Below are positions 11,201 to 20,523 of a stretch of DNA of 64,000 bases, in pieces. Position numbers and translations under genes: made by a program. Numbering within the stretch: position 1 is the first letter of the stretch; each line of letters opens with the position of its first letter. Location of the stretch: assembly GCF_030519655.1 (NCBI RefSeq), contig NZ_JAUMIT010000002.1:1-64000 (forward strand), written 5' to 3'. This DNA comes from Wenyingzhuangia gilva (lineage in GTDB: Bacteria; Bacteroidota; Bacteroidia; Flavobacteriales; Flavobacteriaceae). The notes under the pieces are model-generated. The model was not told the origin of the DNA. It saw nothing but the letters and a program-made list of their open reading frames with translations, and searched no databases.

Positions 11201-14200
11201 ATGATAATGAAAAAAACATCCTTTTTTCTGTTATTGTCCATGCTCTTTTTTTTGCATTGGGCTCAAGGTCAGGTCTCTAATTCAGTTGTTTATGATTTTA
11301 GAGATGGAACTATAATTTCCAATCAGCAAAGTACTGATGCAAAATTAACTTTAGGAGGGAATTATTCATATCATGGAGCTCAGTATGGGCTTGCGATGAA
11401 GGTTGATGGAACAATATCTATTTCTTTAGATGGAAGTTCAACAATAAGATTTCTAGGTTCGAATTATTCAGGATTAAATGTGAAAGGAACTGCAACGATT
11501 GATGGTGACTTAGGAATTCAGGTTGCAAAAGTAGCTAATGATTTAACCGATACTTTTGATTTTGTATATTCTGGATCAGCAGCAACAATAACATTTGCTA
11601 CACTTGCAGGTACTGGTAACGACCTTTATTTGCCGTCTATTGAAGTTATTCCTGCTCAATTGGGTAAAGATTTTACAACTGCCGAAGCAAATGTTATATA
11701 TAATTTTGATTTAAGAGATAATAGTATTTATGCTAGTGGTTCGGGAAATCATGTAGAGTCAGGACTGATTGTTATTGACTCTGGTAATAGTAATGCATTA
11801 AGCTTAAATGGTTCACAACATGGAATCACTTTTAAAGATGGTAATACTATTACATTACAGGTGGCAGGTAATAGTAAAATTAGAGTCGCTACTGATCAAT
11901 ATTCTTCAGGTGCAATTAGTGCAACAAGTACAACAGGTGTATTTGATATAGCTTCTCAAAATAATATTGGAACAACTTATAGTGATGGAGTACAAACGTG
12001 GGTAGATTTTTTATACGTAGGAACAGAAGGTACTATAGTGTTAGAACATGTAGATGGAGGAACAGCATATTTACCCTACATACAAATTGCCCCAGTACCA
12101 CATGAGGTTTCATTAAGTTCATATGTGCAAAAATCAGGAATTGTTTCGTTAGGTGGTGTTGATATCACTCTTACTTCTGGACTTACACCAGCAGATAACG
12201 CCATGATTACAGTTAGTGAAGGTATTGTTATTTCTGAATCTAAAAATAGTGGAAAAGTAGCAATTAATTTAGAGGGAGCTAATTTATCAACCATTACTCC
12301 AGTAGTTTCTGGAGATATTGCTTCAGCAGTAATTAATGAAAATGAACTTAAAATCACTTTTGTTAACGAAGCTACGGATTCTAAAACCTTTACTATTATA
12401 TTACATGATAATGGTGTGTTAAATAATGTTGTTTCTTACGATTTTAGAGATGGAACCATTATAAGTGCAGGGCAAAGTATTGACAATAAGTTACTTTTAG
12501 GAGGAAATTATTCACATCATGGAACTCAATATGGGCTTTCTATGAAAGTTAACGGTACAATCAGCCTAGATGTTGATGGAAGTTCTACCATTAGGTTTTT
12601 AGGTTCTAAATATTCTGGTTTAGATGTAAAAGGTACAGCTAGTTCAGATGGAGATTTAGGAATTCAAGTAGGTAAAGTAGTAAATGACTTATCAGATACT
12701 TTTGATATTGTTTATTCAGGACCAGCAACTACTTTAACATTTACCACAGTTGCAGGATCAGGAAATGATTTATATCTACCATTAATACAAGTTATTCCTT
12801 CTCAGTCAGGAGTGGCCTATGCTTCAGCGGAAATTAACATTCCTTATTATTTTGATTTTAGAGATAATACTATTGTGCCTAGTGGAGCACCTGGAAATGT
12901 TATAATAGAAAAAGGATTGGTTAAAATAGAATCAGGATCTTCAAATGCATATGCATATCACGGAACCCAGCATGGAGTAACTCTTAAAGATGGAAACATC
13001 ATTACACTTCAAGTATCTGGTAATAGTAAAATTAGAATAGCTTCTGATCAGTATTCTGGAGGAACTATTAACTTATCGAGTACAACAGGAGCTTTTGATA
13101 CTTCATCACAAAGTAATAATACGGGAACTACATATAGTGATATGAATCCAACATATATAGACTTTACATATATTGGAGAGGAAGGAACAGTGATAATTAC
13201 TAATACAGGTGGTACCAGTTATGTACCTTTAATTGAAGTATTACCAATTGTTTACGAAATGAGCTTAACTCCGTGGAAGAAAAGAACAGGTACGATAACT
13301 ATTAACGGAAGTCAAATTGATTTTGTATCGGGTACTGAGGCTAGCGAAACAGCAACAGTTAATATTGATAATGGTACAGTGTTTAGCAGTACAAATACGG
13401 AAGCCTCAATTGAAATTGATTTAGGAGGTGCAGACTTATCGTCTTTTACACCAATAGTTTCTGGTGATATTATATCAACATCGATAGATGGAAACATACT
13501 TACGATAAACTTTACAGATGATGGAAATGACCCAAAGTCATATATTTTTAATATTTCAGATAGTGGAACAATTGTAGGCGCAACACCAGGAGAAACCTAT
13601 ATCTATAGTTTTGCAGATGGTTCGGAAATGCCACAAACTAGTTATACATCTTTAAGGTATAATATATTCAAAACAAGTGATGGAATTGTTACTATGAATA
13701 GTAATACTACAGAAGAGTCTGGACAGTTTGGTTTTCATGATGCAACCCATGGAGGTGTCTTTTTCCCAGGAAATTCATTTGATATTATTGTTGCAGGTAA
13801 TGCTACTGTTACTTTTATTGTAGATCAATATGGCTCTGCAACAGATGCCATTTTGGAATTTAAAGATATTAATGGTAACGTAATAGGAAATATTCCAGCT
13901 CAAAATATTACAGAATCAATTGATGGTGTTCCGATGAATTTTAGTTATACAGGAGCAGCAGGTAAAATTACAGCAACAATATTAAGTGAAGAATATCCTA
14001 GTGCCGAAATTTATTTACATGGAATGTCTGTGGAAAATGCAGCAACTATTGAAACTTCTAATGGGAAAATTGATGTATGGGATTTTGGTGCAGAGCAATT
14101 AGATTCACAATTATATAACAACAAATTAGATGAAGATAAAATTAACGCTTGGTACAGTGCTTCTATTCAAGTGGGGAGCTCAGCATCATCAAACACTTTA

Positions 14201-17197
14201 CCTTCATGGTCAGAAGGGATATTAAGTTGGGTAGGAGGAACAAATGACCGTTTAAGAACAAACAATACAAATTTAACTCGTTATGATGAAAATTTGAGTA
14301 GTGTTGAGGGATATAATGGAAGAATTTATGTAAATGGTGCAGGTGCTATTGGAAGATATATGAGTCTTACATTAAGTAAAGATGATGAAGTGTCAATAGC
14401 AATGTCCACACAAAATGGAAATGGGAGTATTCACTTTACTTATGTTGCAGATCCAGAAGTTCAAGATGATGTAGTAAGTGTAAAAACAAATAGCGAGGTT
14501 TCAATTGTTAAATTTGTTGCAAAAAATGCTGGTTCCTACCGTATATATGATAGTGTAGATAAACCGAGTTACTTTAGAATTGAAAGAAATGATGCGGTAT
14601 ATAAAACTTTAACAGGTAATGTTGATATAAGTCAAGCAGATGGGATTTCTAATAATTATGGAATTACATTTACTAATGAGGCAGGTAAGACATGGTCTGT
14701 GTTTCCATCAAATGGAGTTTATAGTATAAATTTACCACAGGGATATAACTATAACTTAAGCTTAAAAGATGCAAATGGTTATGTAATTAGTACTTCTAAT
14801 TCAATTTTACTAGAAGAAGTTACAGGTTCATTAGATATAAATATTGAACGAGTAGAATTATATACAGTAAGTGGGAGTATTACTGGTCTTGGATCTAATA
14901 TTTCTAATGCTGTTATAACTTATACTACAGATACATATGCAAATAAAATATTTATTCCAGAAATAGTGATTGACGTTGAAAATTCAACTTACACAGTTCA
15001 ATTAGAACCAAATACGGAGTATACAATCAGTGCAAAAGGGGTTAATGATTATGAAATATTAGCAAATACAATAACTATTGGAGCGGCTAATGAATCTACA
15101 GATATAGATTTTTCTAAAAAAATGTTATATGATGTAATAATCAATGCACCGGGTTTAAGTGCAACACAGTTGAGTAAACTTGAACTAACATTTTCTAATT
15201 TAAATGAGTTGGGGTATGAATATCATTTTACAGATGTTACAAATATAGCATTAAGAGACGGAGTTTATACTATTGATTATTCTGGGTTAGATGAGTATCC
15301 AATTACCTTAGCATTAACATCAAACACAACTATATTAGGAAAAGATGTTTCAAAAGATTTAGAATTTAGTCCAGTAACAAATTGGAGTTTTGATGATAAA
15401 GAAATTTTGAATACTGATACACATTATAAAGGATTGGTGTTATCTGGTATTAAAAATGAAAAGGCAAAAGGTCATATAATAGGTTCTAACGAAAGTTCTA
15501 TAGAGGTTCCATTAAGTCCAGGGCAAAAAATGATTGTGACTTATTACTACGCTGCAGAATTTACCATTAATGGAGGAGAAACAATTATAACATCAAGTGG
15601 TAGTACTTCTTCTATGGAGTTTGTTGAATATGTTTATCAAGGAAATACTGCCGGAACAGTAACTATTTTATGTTCAGGATCAAGCTCATCTTATTTAACA
15701 AATATAGAAGTGAAACCAGTGGTTGCTTTTAATTCATTAATTACAGTAGGAATAGGTAAGGATTACGAAACTATTAATGAAGCGTTAAATGCAATTGCAG
15801 AGATGAATCGTCCAAATAATGAGCGTGTCACGGTAATGATAGATCCAGGTAATTATGAAGAAATGGTAGTAATTAATAATCCAAATATAACATTTAAAAA
15901 TGCTTCGGCTACACCAAGTATAGACTTGTTAAATAAAGGGGTTGATATTGATGCTAATGCAGTAAGAATTACATCATACTATGGAACAGGATATAATTAT
16001 TATAGTCAGGATACAAATAACAAATGGAGTGCTAAAGCTTTGGAGGTAAACACTGAAAATGGTTATCAATTATATGAAAATAAATCGGGAACCACTAATG
16101 CTTCATATTGGTGTGCTACTATGGTTATTTTAAGTGATGGATTTATTGCAGATAATATTATTATTGAAAACTCATTTAATCAATACATTTCTAAAAAAGA
16201 ATCTGAAGATATCGTATTGACAACTAATGCATCTCCAAGTGGTGGAGAAAGACCAAAAACATATGGAGATACATCGGTTCAAAATAGAGATTTAGGATAT
16301 GTTGAAAGAGCAGCTGCTATTGGTGTGGTTGGAGATAAAACAATTTTAAATAATTGTCGTATTGTAGGTCGTCAAGATTCTTTTTATGGCCAGCACAATT
16401 CAAGAATTGTTGTATATAAAGGAGCTATAATGGGGGCTGTAGATTATTTGTTTGGAGGCATGGTTGCGGTATTTTATCAATCAGATTTAGTACTAAACAC
16501 GAGTGATGCTAGTAGTGATGTTGCTTATATAACAGCAGCACAACATTCAGGAGGTAGAGGTTATTTAATGTATGAATGTAATATTAGATCTGCTGAGCCA
16601 GGTATTGAAACTGCATCAATTAATTATGGTAAGCCTGGTTATTTTGGTCGTCCTTGGGCTGCTACTACTAGTGAAGTTGTGTTTTATAACACAAAAATAG
16701 CTAGTTCTCAAAATCCATTATATAATGGACAGTCTATGATTTTTAAAGAAGGTTGGAATAATACTTTAGGCGGTGAATCTCAGTTTATGTATGAATATGG
16801 TACTATTGAAGAAGCATCGGATGTTAATAATTTTGCAACTAGAGCTTCCTGGTCTACGGTTTTAACAACACCTGTCTTAGAAGATAATACAGAAATTACA
16901 CCTTTTAGTTTTACCAAAGGAAATGACGGTTGGGATCCAGTTAATCAGCTTGATTTTTTAAGGATAGAGCCTTTAACCAATAAAGAAAATAGTGTTGATG
17001 TAAAAGCATATAATGATAGAGTGTATATAAGCCATGTAAATTCTAAAACTAAAATTAAAGTATACAGTATTACAGGAATGTTAATAAAGTCTTTAAGTAC
17101 TATGATTGATACTGAATTTAATCTTCAACAAGGATTTTATATTATATTATTAGAAAATGTAGAAGGAAAAAAAAGCACTAAAATTTTGATGAATTAA
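11201..17197 (+). CDS. Giant modular pectinesterase, CE8 family, T9SS substrate
   Basis: 1998-aa secreted enzyme expected to remove methyl esters from pectin. ATG codons occur at 11201 and 11207; the second gives a cleaner signal peptide (MKKTSFFLLLSMLFFLHWAQG). A unit of 382 residues beginning near DFRDGTIIS occurs twice in tandem (from about residues 32 and 414; DNA period 1146 bp). A more divergent related module follows at ~800-945 and a WDFGAEQLDS module from ~960. The CE8 catalytic beta-helix covers ~1505-1890, with GRQDSFYG (Q1725, D1726), GAVDYLFGG (D1748) and YFGRPWA (R1817, W1819). These correspond to the catalytic Gln, Asp, Asp, Arg and Trp of the family. The C-terminal ~70 residues form a T9SS-type sorting domain (KVYSITGMLIKSL). 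The front modules resemble carbohydrate-binding beta-sandwiches, which is inference. Confidence 0.9.
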   Translation: MIMKKTSFFLLLSMLFFLHWAQGQVSNSVVYDFRDGTIISNQQSTDAKLTLGGNYSYHGAQYGLAMKVDGTISISLDGSSTIRFLGSNYSGLNVKGTATIDGDLGIQVAKVANDLTDTFDFVYSGSAATITFATLAGTGNDLYLPSIEVIPAQLGKDFTTAEANVIYNFDLRDNSIYASGSGNHVESGLIVIDSGNSNALSLNGSQHGITFKDGNTITLQVAGNSKIRVATDQYSSGAISATSTTGVFDIASQNNIGTTYSDGVQTWVDFLYVGTEGTIVLEHVDGGTAYLPYIQIAPVPHEVSLSSYVQKSGIVSLGGVDITLTSGLTPADNAMITVSEGIVISESKNSGKVAINLEGANLSTITPVVSGDIASAVINENELKITFVNEATDSKTFTIILHDNGVLNNVVSYDFRDGTIISAGQSIDNKLLLGGNYSHHGTQYGLSMKVNGTISLDVDGSSTIRFLGSKYSGLDVKGTASSDGDLGIQVGKVVNDLSDTFDIVYSGPATTLTFTTVAGSGNDLYLPLIQVIPSQSGVAYASAEINIPYYFDFRDNTIVPSGAPGNVIIEKGLVKIESGSSNAYAYHGTQHGVTLKDGNIITLQVSGNSKIRIASDQYSGGTINLSSTTGAFDTSSQSNNTGTTYSDMNPTYIDFTYIGEEGTVIITNTGGTSYVPLIEVLPIVYEMSLTPWKKRTGTITINGSQIDFVSGTEASETATVNIDNGTVFSSTNTEASIEIDLGGADLSSFTPIVSGDIISTSIDGNILTINFTDDGNDPKSYIFNISDSGTIVGATPGETYIYSFADGSEMPQTSYTSLRYNIFKTSDGIVTMNSNTTEESGQFGFHDATHGGVFFPGNSFDIIVAGNATVTFIVDQYGSATDAILEFKDINGNVIGNIPAQNITESIDGVPMNFSYTGAAGKITATILSEEYPSAEIYLHGMSVENAATIETSNGKIDVWDFGAEQLDSQLYNNKLDEDKINAWYSASIQVGSSASSNTLPSWSEGILSWVGGTNDRLRTNNTNLTRYDENLSSVEGYNGRIYVNGAGAIGRYMSLTLSKDDEVSIAMSTQNGNGSIHFTYVADPEVQDDVVSVKTNSEVSIVKFVAKNAGSYRIYDSVDKPSYFRIERNDAVYKTLTGNVDISQADGISNNYGITFTNEAGKTWSVFPSNGVYSINLPQGYNYNLSLKDANGYVISTSNSILLEEVTGSLDINIERVELYTVSGSITGLGSNISNAVITYTTDTYANKIFIPEIVIDVENSTYTVQLEPNTEYTISAKGVNDYEILANTITIGAANESTDIDFSKKMLYDVIINAPGLSATQLSKLELTFSNLNELGYEYHFTDVTNIALRDGVYTIDYSGLDEYPITLALTSNTTILGKDVSKDLEFSPVTNWSFDDKEILNTDTHYKGLVLSGIKNEKAKGHIIGSNESSIEVPLSPGQKMIVTYYYAAEFTINGGETIITSSGSTSSMEFVEYVYQGNTAGTVTILCSGSSSSYLTNIEVKPVVAFNSLITVGIGKDYETINEALNAIAEMNRPNNERVTVMIDPGNYEEMVVINNPNITFKNASATPSIDLLNKGVDIDANAVRITSYYGTGYNYYSQDTNNKWSAKALEVNTENGYQLYENKSGTTNASYWCATMVILSDGFIADNIIIENSFNQYISKKESEDIVLTTNASPSGGERPKTYGDTSVQNRDLGYVERAAAIGVVGDKTILNNCRIVGRQDSFYGQHNSRIVVYKGAIMGAVDYLFGGMVAVFYQSDLVLNTSDASSDVAYITAAQHSGGRGYLMYECNIRSAEPGIETASINYGKPGYFGRPWAATTSEVVFYNTKIASSQNPLYNGQSMIFKEGWNNTLGGESQFMYEYGTIEEASDVNNFATRASWSTVLTTPVLEDNTEITPFSFTKGNDGWDPVNQLDFLRIEPLTNKENSVDVKAYNDRVYISHVNSKTKIKVYSITGMLIKSLSTMIDTEFNLQQGFYIILLENVEGKKSTKILMN

Positions 17198-17221
17198 AAA
17201 AGTAATACATTATAAATTTAG

Positions 17222-17253
17222 GAAGGAGATACTTAATTAAGAGTATTTCCTTC
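17222..17253 (+). terminator. Hairpin after the pectinesterase gene
   Basis: GAAGGAGATACTTAA and TTAAGAGTATTTCCTTC form a long stem with two wobble pairs. The T tract is weak, so it may only attenuate transcription before the next gene. Confidence 0.5.
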
Positions 17254-17307
17254 TTAATGATCAAGAAAAAAATAGTCAATTATATTAACAATTAAAATTA
17301 AAAAAGG

Positions 17308-18117
17308 ATGAAAAAAAGATTACTTATTCTATCATTAATTGCCAGTATTTATAATACAAATGGGCAAAACAAAATCTGGGATTTTGGAGGGGATGCTACT
17401 TATACAAGTGCAGCTCAAATTGCTATGTGGCCGGTAGCGGCGTATAACGCTGCAGAAGGGACAACAGTAGTAAAAGACGGTTTAACCTTAGTTGGAGACA
17501 ATTCAGGTGATAAATTTGGACAAATAGAAAATTCTGGAGGTAAAACATGGGATGCAGGTACTCCTGATGAGTATACTGCAATTAATCGTTTTAAGTTTAA
17601 TGGAGGTTCAGATCCAGTAGATTTTATGCCTAGTATTAGTTATTTATCATTTCCTGTTACGGGACCAGTAGATGTTAAGGTTTGGTTCAGATCCGGAAGT
17701 AGTAGTGCAAATCGAACACTATATATATCTGATGGTACGAGCTTAATAAATTCTTTTGATGCAATTGTAGATAATACAGATCCCGAAACGATTATAGGTA
17801 ACTACACAGGTACAGGCGGAACAATATACATATATACATCTAATTCTTTTAATTTATATAAAATTGAAGTCAAGGAATCAAATCTTGGAATCAGACTTAA
17901 CGAAGCTATAAAGACAAATGTTAAAGCAATGGGTAACAAGGTTTATGTTTCTGAGGTAGATACAGATACTGAGATAAGTATTTATAGTATTACAGGGGCA
18001 CTGATAAAAAAAATCCAAACAAATAAAGATGTAAACTTTATGATGAAATCAGGCTTGTGGATTGTTAAAGTAAAAACAGATAAAGGAATTAAATCTTTAA
18101 AATTAGCAACTGAGTAA
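17308..18117 (+). CDS. Small secreted T9SS protein of the pectin island
   Basis: 269 aa. The signal peptide is MKKRLLILSLIASIYNTNGQ. The mature part starts NKIWDFGGDATYTSA, close in style to the WDFG module inside the preceding pectinesterase. A beta-rich body follows, with aromatic and Gly/Asp/Ser-rich strands. The last ~65 residues form a T9SS sorting domain (NKVYVSEVDTDTEISIYSI..GALIKKI) clearly like the tail of the pectinesterase. No catalytic motif is visible. Its position 110 bp downstream on the same strand, and the shared module and tail, suggest a non-catalytic carbohydrate-binding partner for pectin, which is inference. Confidence 0.75.
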   Translation: MKKRLLILSLIASIYNTNGQNKIWDFGGDATYTSAAQIAMWPVAAYNAAEGTTVVKDGLTLVGDNSGDKFGQIENSGGKTWDAGTPDEYTAINRFKFNGGSDPVDFMPSISYLSFPVTGPVDVKVWFRSGSSSANRTLYISDGTSLINSFDAIVDNTDPETIIGNYTGTGGTIYIYTSNSFNLYKIEVKESNLGIRLNEAIKTNVKAMGNKVYVSEVDTDTEISIYSITGALIKKIQTNKDVNFMMKSGLWIVKVKTDKGIKSLKLATE

Positions 18118-18155
18118 TCTTGACCTTATATAGACAAGTATTAATAATTTGTATA

Positions 18156-18192
18156 AACACCTCTAAGCTTCTTAGGGGTGTTTTGTTTTTTT
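18156..18192 (+). terminator. Terminator of the pectin island
   Basis: AACACCTCTAAG / CTTAGGGGTGTT stem (one wobble pair) with a CTT loop, then TTTTGTTTTTTTT. It follows the 269-aa protein gene by about 40 bases. Confidence 0.88.
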
Positions 18193-18286
18193 TAAATTAA
18201 TTTAAACATAAAAATGATAGGAAATCAAATTTTGGAGACTTATAAATCCTAAACATATATTAGCGAGTTATTACTATATAGTTTTT

Positions 18287-18294
18287 TATTTTTG
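18287..18294 (+). promoter_or_regulatory. -7 box of the hydroxylase gene
   Basis: TATTTTTG, an exact TAnnTTTG match 19 bases before the ATG at 18314. No clear -33 box. Confidence 0.5.
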
Positions 18295-18313
18295 TTTTCT
18301 AAAAAAGAAAAGA

Positions 18314-19456
18314 ATGAAAGAAGAAATTTCTTTAATGCCTAAGAGTGACAATGCGGGGTTATTTATTGTCATTTCAATTGTGATGTTTGTGTTGGCTACA
18401 GAATATATTGTTGCTAGAAGAAAAGGAAAAAAGATTTTTAGGTTTGAAAACACCATTGCTAACATTTCTATGGGAATTTTTGATAGGATTGCAGGAGTTT
18501 TTATGGTACCCGTTATCTTTTTTTTCTATCACTATTTACATGAATATTTTGCTGTTTTTAAAATTCCACAAACCACCACTTGGTTTATTGTCGCTGTATT
18601 AGTGTCTGACATTGTTTGGTATTTTTATCACTTAGCTGGTCACAGAATTAATCTTTTTTGGGGATCTCATATTATTCATCATCAAAGTGAAGATTACAAC
18701 TATAGTGTAGCTTTTAATTTAACCCCTTTTCAGGTTTTTATTAGAATTATGTTTTGGTCTATTATGCCTATAATAGGTTTTTCTGCGGAGGTTGTGTTAG
18801 GAACTCATGCGGTTTTAGGGTTGTATCAATTTTTATTACACACCCCTTTAATTCCTAAACTTGGAATTATTGAAGAATTTATGGTAACACCTTCACATCA
18901 CAGAGTACATCACGGTAGTAATCCAGAATACTTGGATAAAAATTATGGAGGAATATTCATTATTTGGGATAGGTTGTTTGGGACTTTTAAAAGAGAAGAG
19001 GCAGAGGTAAAGTATGGAATTACTATGGATATTAATTCTAGAGATTTTGTAACAGGTGTTTTTCATTATTATGCCAATTTGCTTCATATGATGAAACAAA
19101 TGCCAACTTTTGCAGGGAAGCTAAATGTTTTGTTTAAAGGACCTGATTGGGTGCCTGCTACAGGAGAATTACATCATTTGCCATTGTATGTGGAAAAAGG
19201 TTCTTATCAATACAAAACTTATTCTTTGTTAGAGAAAATCTATATTATTGGTAATATTGTTTTGGTGGCTTTGGTACTATGTTTTATGTCATATAAAATC
19301 GCAGAAATTCCTAAGTTTGGATTAGAGGTGATGACTTTTTACATGCTGGTTACCTTGGTGTCTATAGGTAGAATGGTAGAAAAGCAATCAGTTAAAAGCA
19401 TTGAGATCTTTAAGTATTTAGTTGTTTTTGCTTACTTATTGTATTCGTTTACTTAA
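18314..19456 (+). CDS. Sterol desaturase / fatty acid hydroxylase family protein
   Basis: 380-aa integral membrane di-iron oxygenase of the FA_hydroxylase superfamily. The family's histidine boxes are visible: HLAGHRINLFWGSHIIHHQSE (HxxxH and HxxHH types) and SHHRVHHGSN. Further histidines occur at FHYYANLLHMM and LHHLPL. Hydrophobic stretches at both ends and between the boxes fit several membrane helices. Members in flavobacteria are annotated as sterol desaturase family proteins, but the substrate is more likely a fatty acid or carotenoid than a sterol; sequence alone does not decide. It has its own -7 box and lies 41 bp ahead of ruvB, which also has one. Confidence 0.88.
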   Translation: MKEEISLMPKSDNAGLFIVISIVMFVLATEYIVARRKGKKIFRFENTIANISMGIFDRIAGVFMVPVIFFFYHYLHEYFAVFKIPQTTTWFIVAVLVSDIVWYFYHLAGHRINLFWGSHIIHHQSEDYNYSVAFNLTPFQVFIRIMFWSIMPIIGFSAEVVLGTHAVLGLYQFLLHTPLIPKLGIIEEFMVTPSHHRVHHGSNPEYLDKNYGGIFIIWDRLFGTFKREEAEVKYGITMDINSRDFVTGVFHYYANLLHMMKQMPTFAGKLNVLFKGPDWVPATGELHHLPLYVEKGSYQYKTYSLLEKIYIIGNIVLVALVLCFMSYKIAEIPKFGLEVMTFYMLVTLVSIGRMVEKQSVKSIEIFKYLVVFAYLLYSFT

Positions 19457-19471
19457 TTGCTACTGAAAGCT

Positions 19472-19479
19472 TATATTTG
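19472..19479 (+). promoter_or_regulatory. ruvB -7 box
   Basis: TATATTTG, an exact TAnnTTTG match 18 bases before the ruvB start and 16 bases after the preceding stop codon. The -33 element is not clear. Confidence 0.55.
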
Positions 19480-19497
19480 TTTTTAGAATAGCACCAC

Positions 19498-20520
19498 ATG
19501 AACGAAAACCTAAATCCAGACAATACAAATTTTTCTAGTGATGAACTTGATGTAGAAAAAAAGTTAAGACCGCTGTCTTTTGATGATTTTACAGGTCAAG
19601 AACAAGCTATTGAAAATCTTAAAATATTTGTGGAGGCAGCAAATATAAGAGGTGAGGCATTGGATCATACTTTGTTTCATGGACCTCCAGGATTAGGAAA
19701 AACAACCTTAGCTCATATTTTAGCAAACGAACTAAATGCAGGAATTAAAGTTACTTCAGGACCTGTATTAGACAAACCAGGAGATTTAGCAGGATTGTTA
19801 ACAGGTTTAGATGAACGTGATGTTTTGTTTATTGATGAAATCCATCGATTGAGTCCTATTGTAGAAGAGTACTTATATTCGGCAATGGAAGATTTTAAAA
19901 TCGATATTATGATTGAGTCTGGGCCCAATGCTAGAACGGTACAGATTAATTTAGAACCATTTACCTTAATAGGAGCGACTACTCGTTCAGGATTATTAAC
20001 AGCACCTATGCGTGCTCGTTTTGGAATTTCAAGTAGACTACAATATTACGATACAGAATTGTTAAGTACCATTGTTCAGCGAAGTGCACAAATATTAAAA
20101 ACTCCTATAAGTATGGAGGCTGCTATCGAGATAGCAGGAAGAAGTAGAGGAACTCCTCGTATTGCCAATGCTTTGTTGCGTAGAGTAAGAGATTTTGCTC
20201 AAATTAAAGGGGATGGAACCATTACTGTTGAAATAGCTAAGTATGGTTTAAAAGCTTTAAATGTAGATGCTTTTGGTTTAGATGAAATGGATAACAAAAT
20301 TTTAACAACCATTATTCAAAAATTTAAAGGAGGGCCAGTTGGAATTAGTACTTTGGCAACAGCAGTGAGTGAAAATGCCGAAACTATTGAAGAGGTTTAC
20401 GAACCGTTTTTAATTCAGCAAGGATTTATTATTAGAACACCCAGAGGTAGAGAAGTAACAGATTTGGCATATAAACACCTAGAGATTTCAAAACCTAGAA
20501 GTCAAGGAGAATTGTTTTAA
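19498..20520 (+). CDS. ruvB: Holliday junction branch-migration helicase RuvB
   Basis: AAA+ motor of the RuvABC resolvasome that drives branch migration at Holliday junctions. 340 aa, usual length. Walker A is [11 protein letters not shown] (residues ~61-71), Walker B is [12 protein letters not shown], sensor 1 is [10 protein letters not shown], and the arginine-finger region is [13 protein letters not shown]. The C-terminal winged-helix domain includes [10 protein letters not shown] and [12 protein letters not shown]. ruvA and ruvC are not adjacent. Only three bases separate its stop from the SulP gene, so the two are probably co-transcribed. Confidence 0.97.
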   Translation: MNENLNPDNTNFSSDELDVEKKLRPLSFDDFTGQEQAIENLKIFVEAANIRGEALDHTLFHGPPGLGKTTLAHILANELNAGIKVTSGPVLDKPGDLAGLLTGLDERDVLFIDEIHRLSPIVEEYLYSAMEDFKIDIMIESGPNARTVQINLEPFTLIGATTRSGLLTAPMRARFGISSRLQYYDTELLSTIVQRSAQILKTPISMEAAIEIAGRSRGTPRIANALLRRVRDFAQIKGDGTITVEIAKYGLKALNVDAFGLDEMDNKILTTIIQKFKGGPVGISTLATAVSENAETIEEVYEPFLIQQGFIIRTPRGREVTDLAYKHLEISKPRSQGELF

Positions 20521-20523
20521 GCT

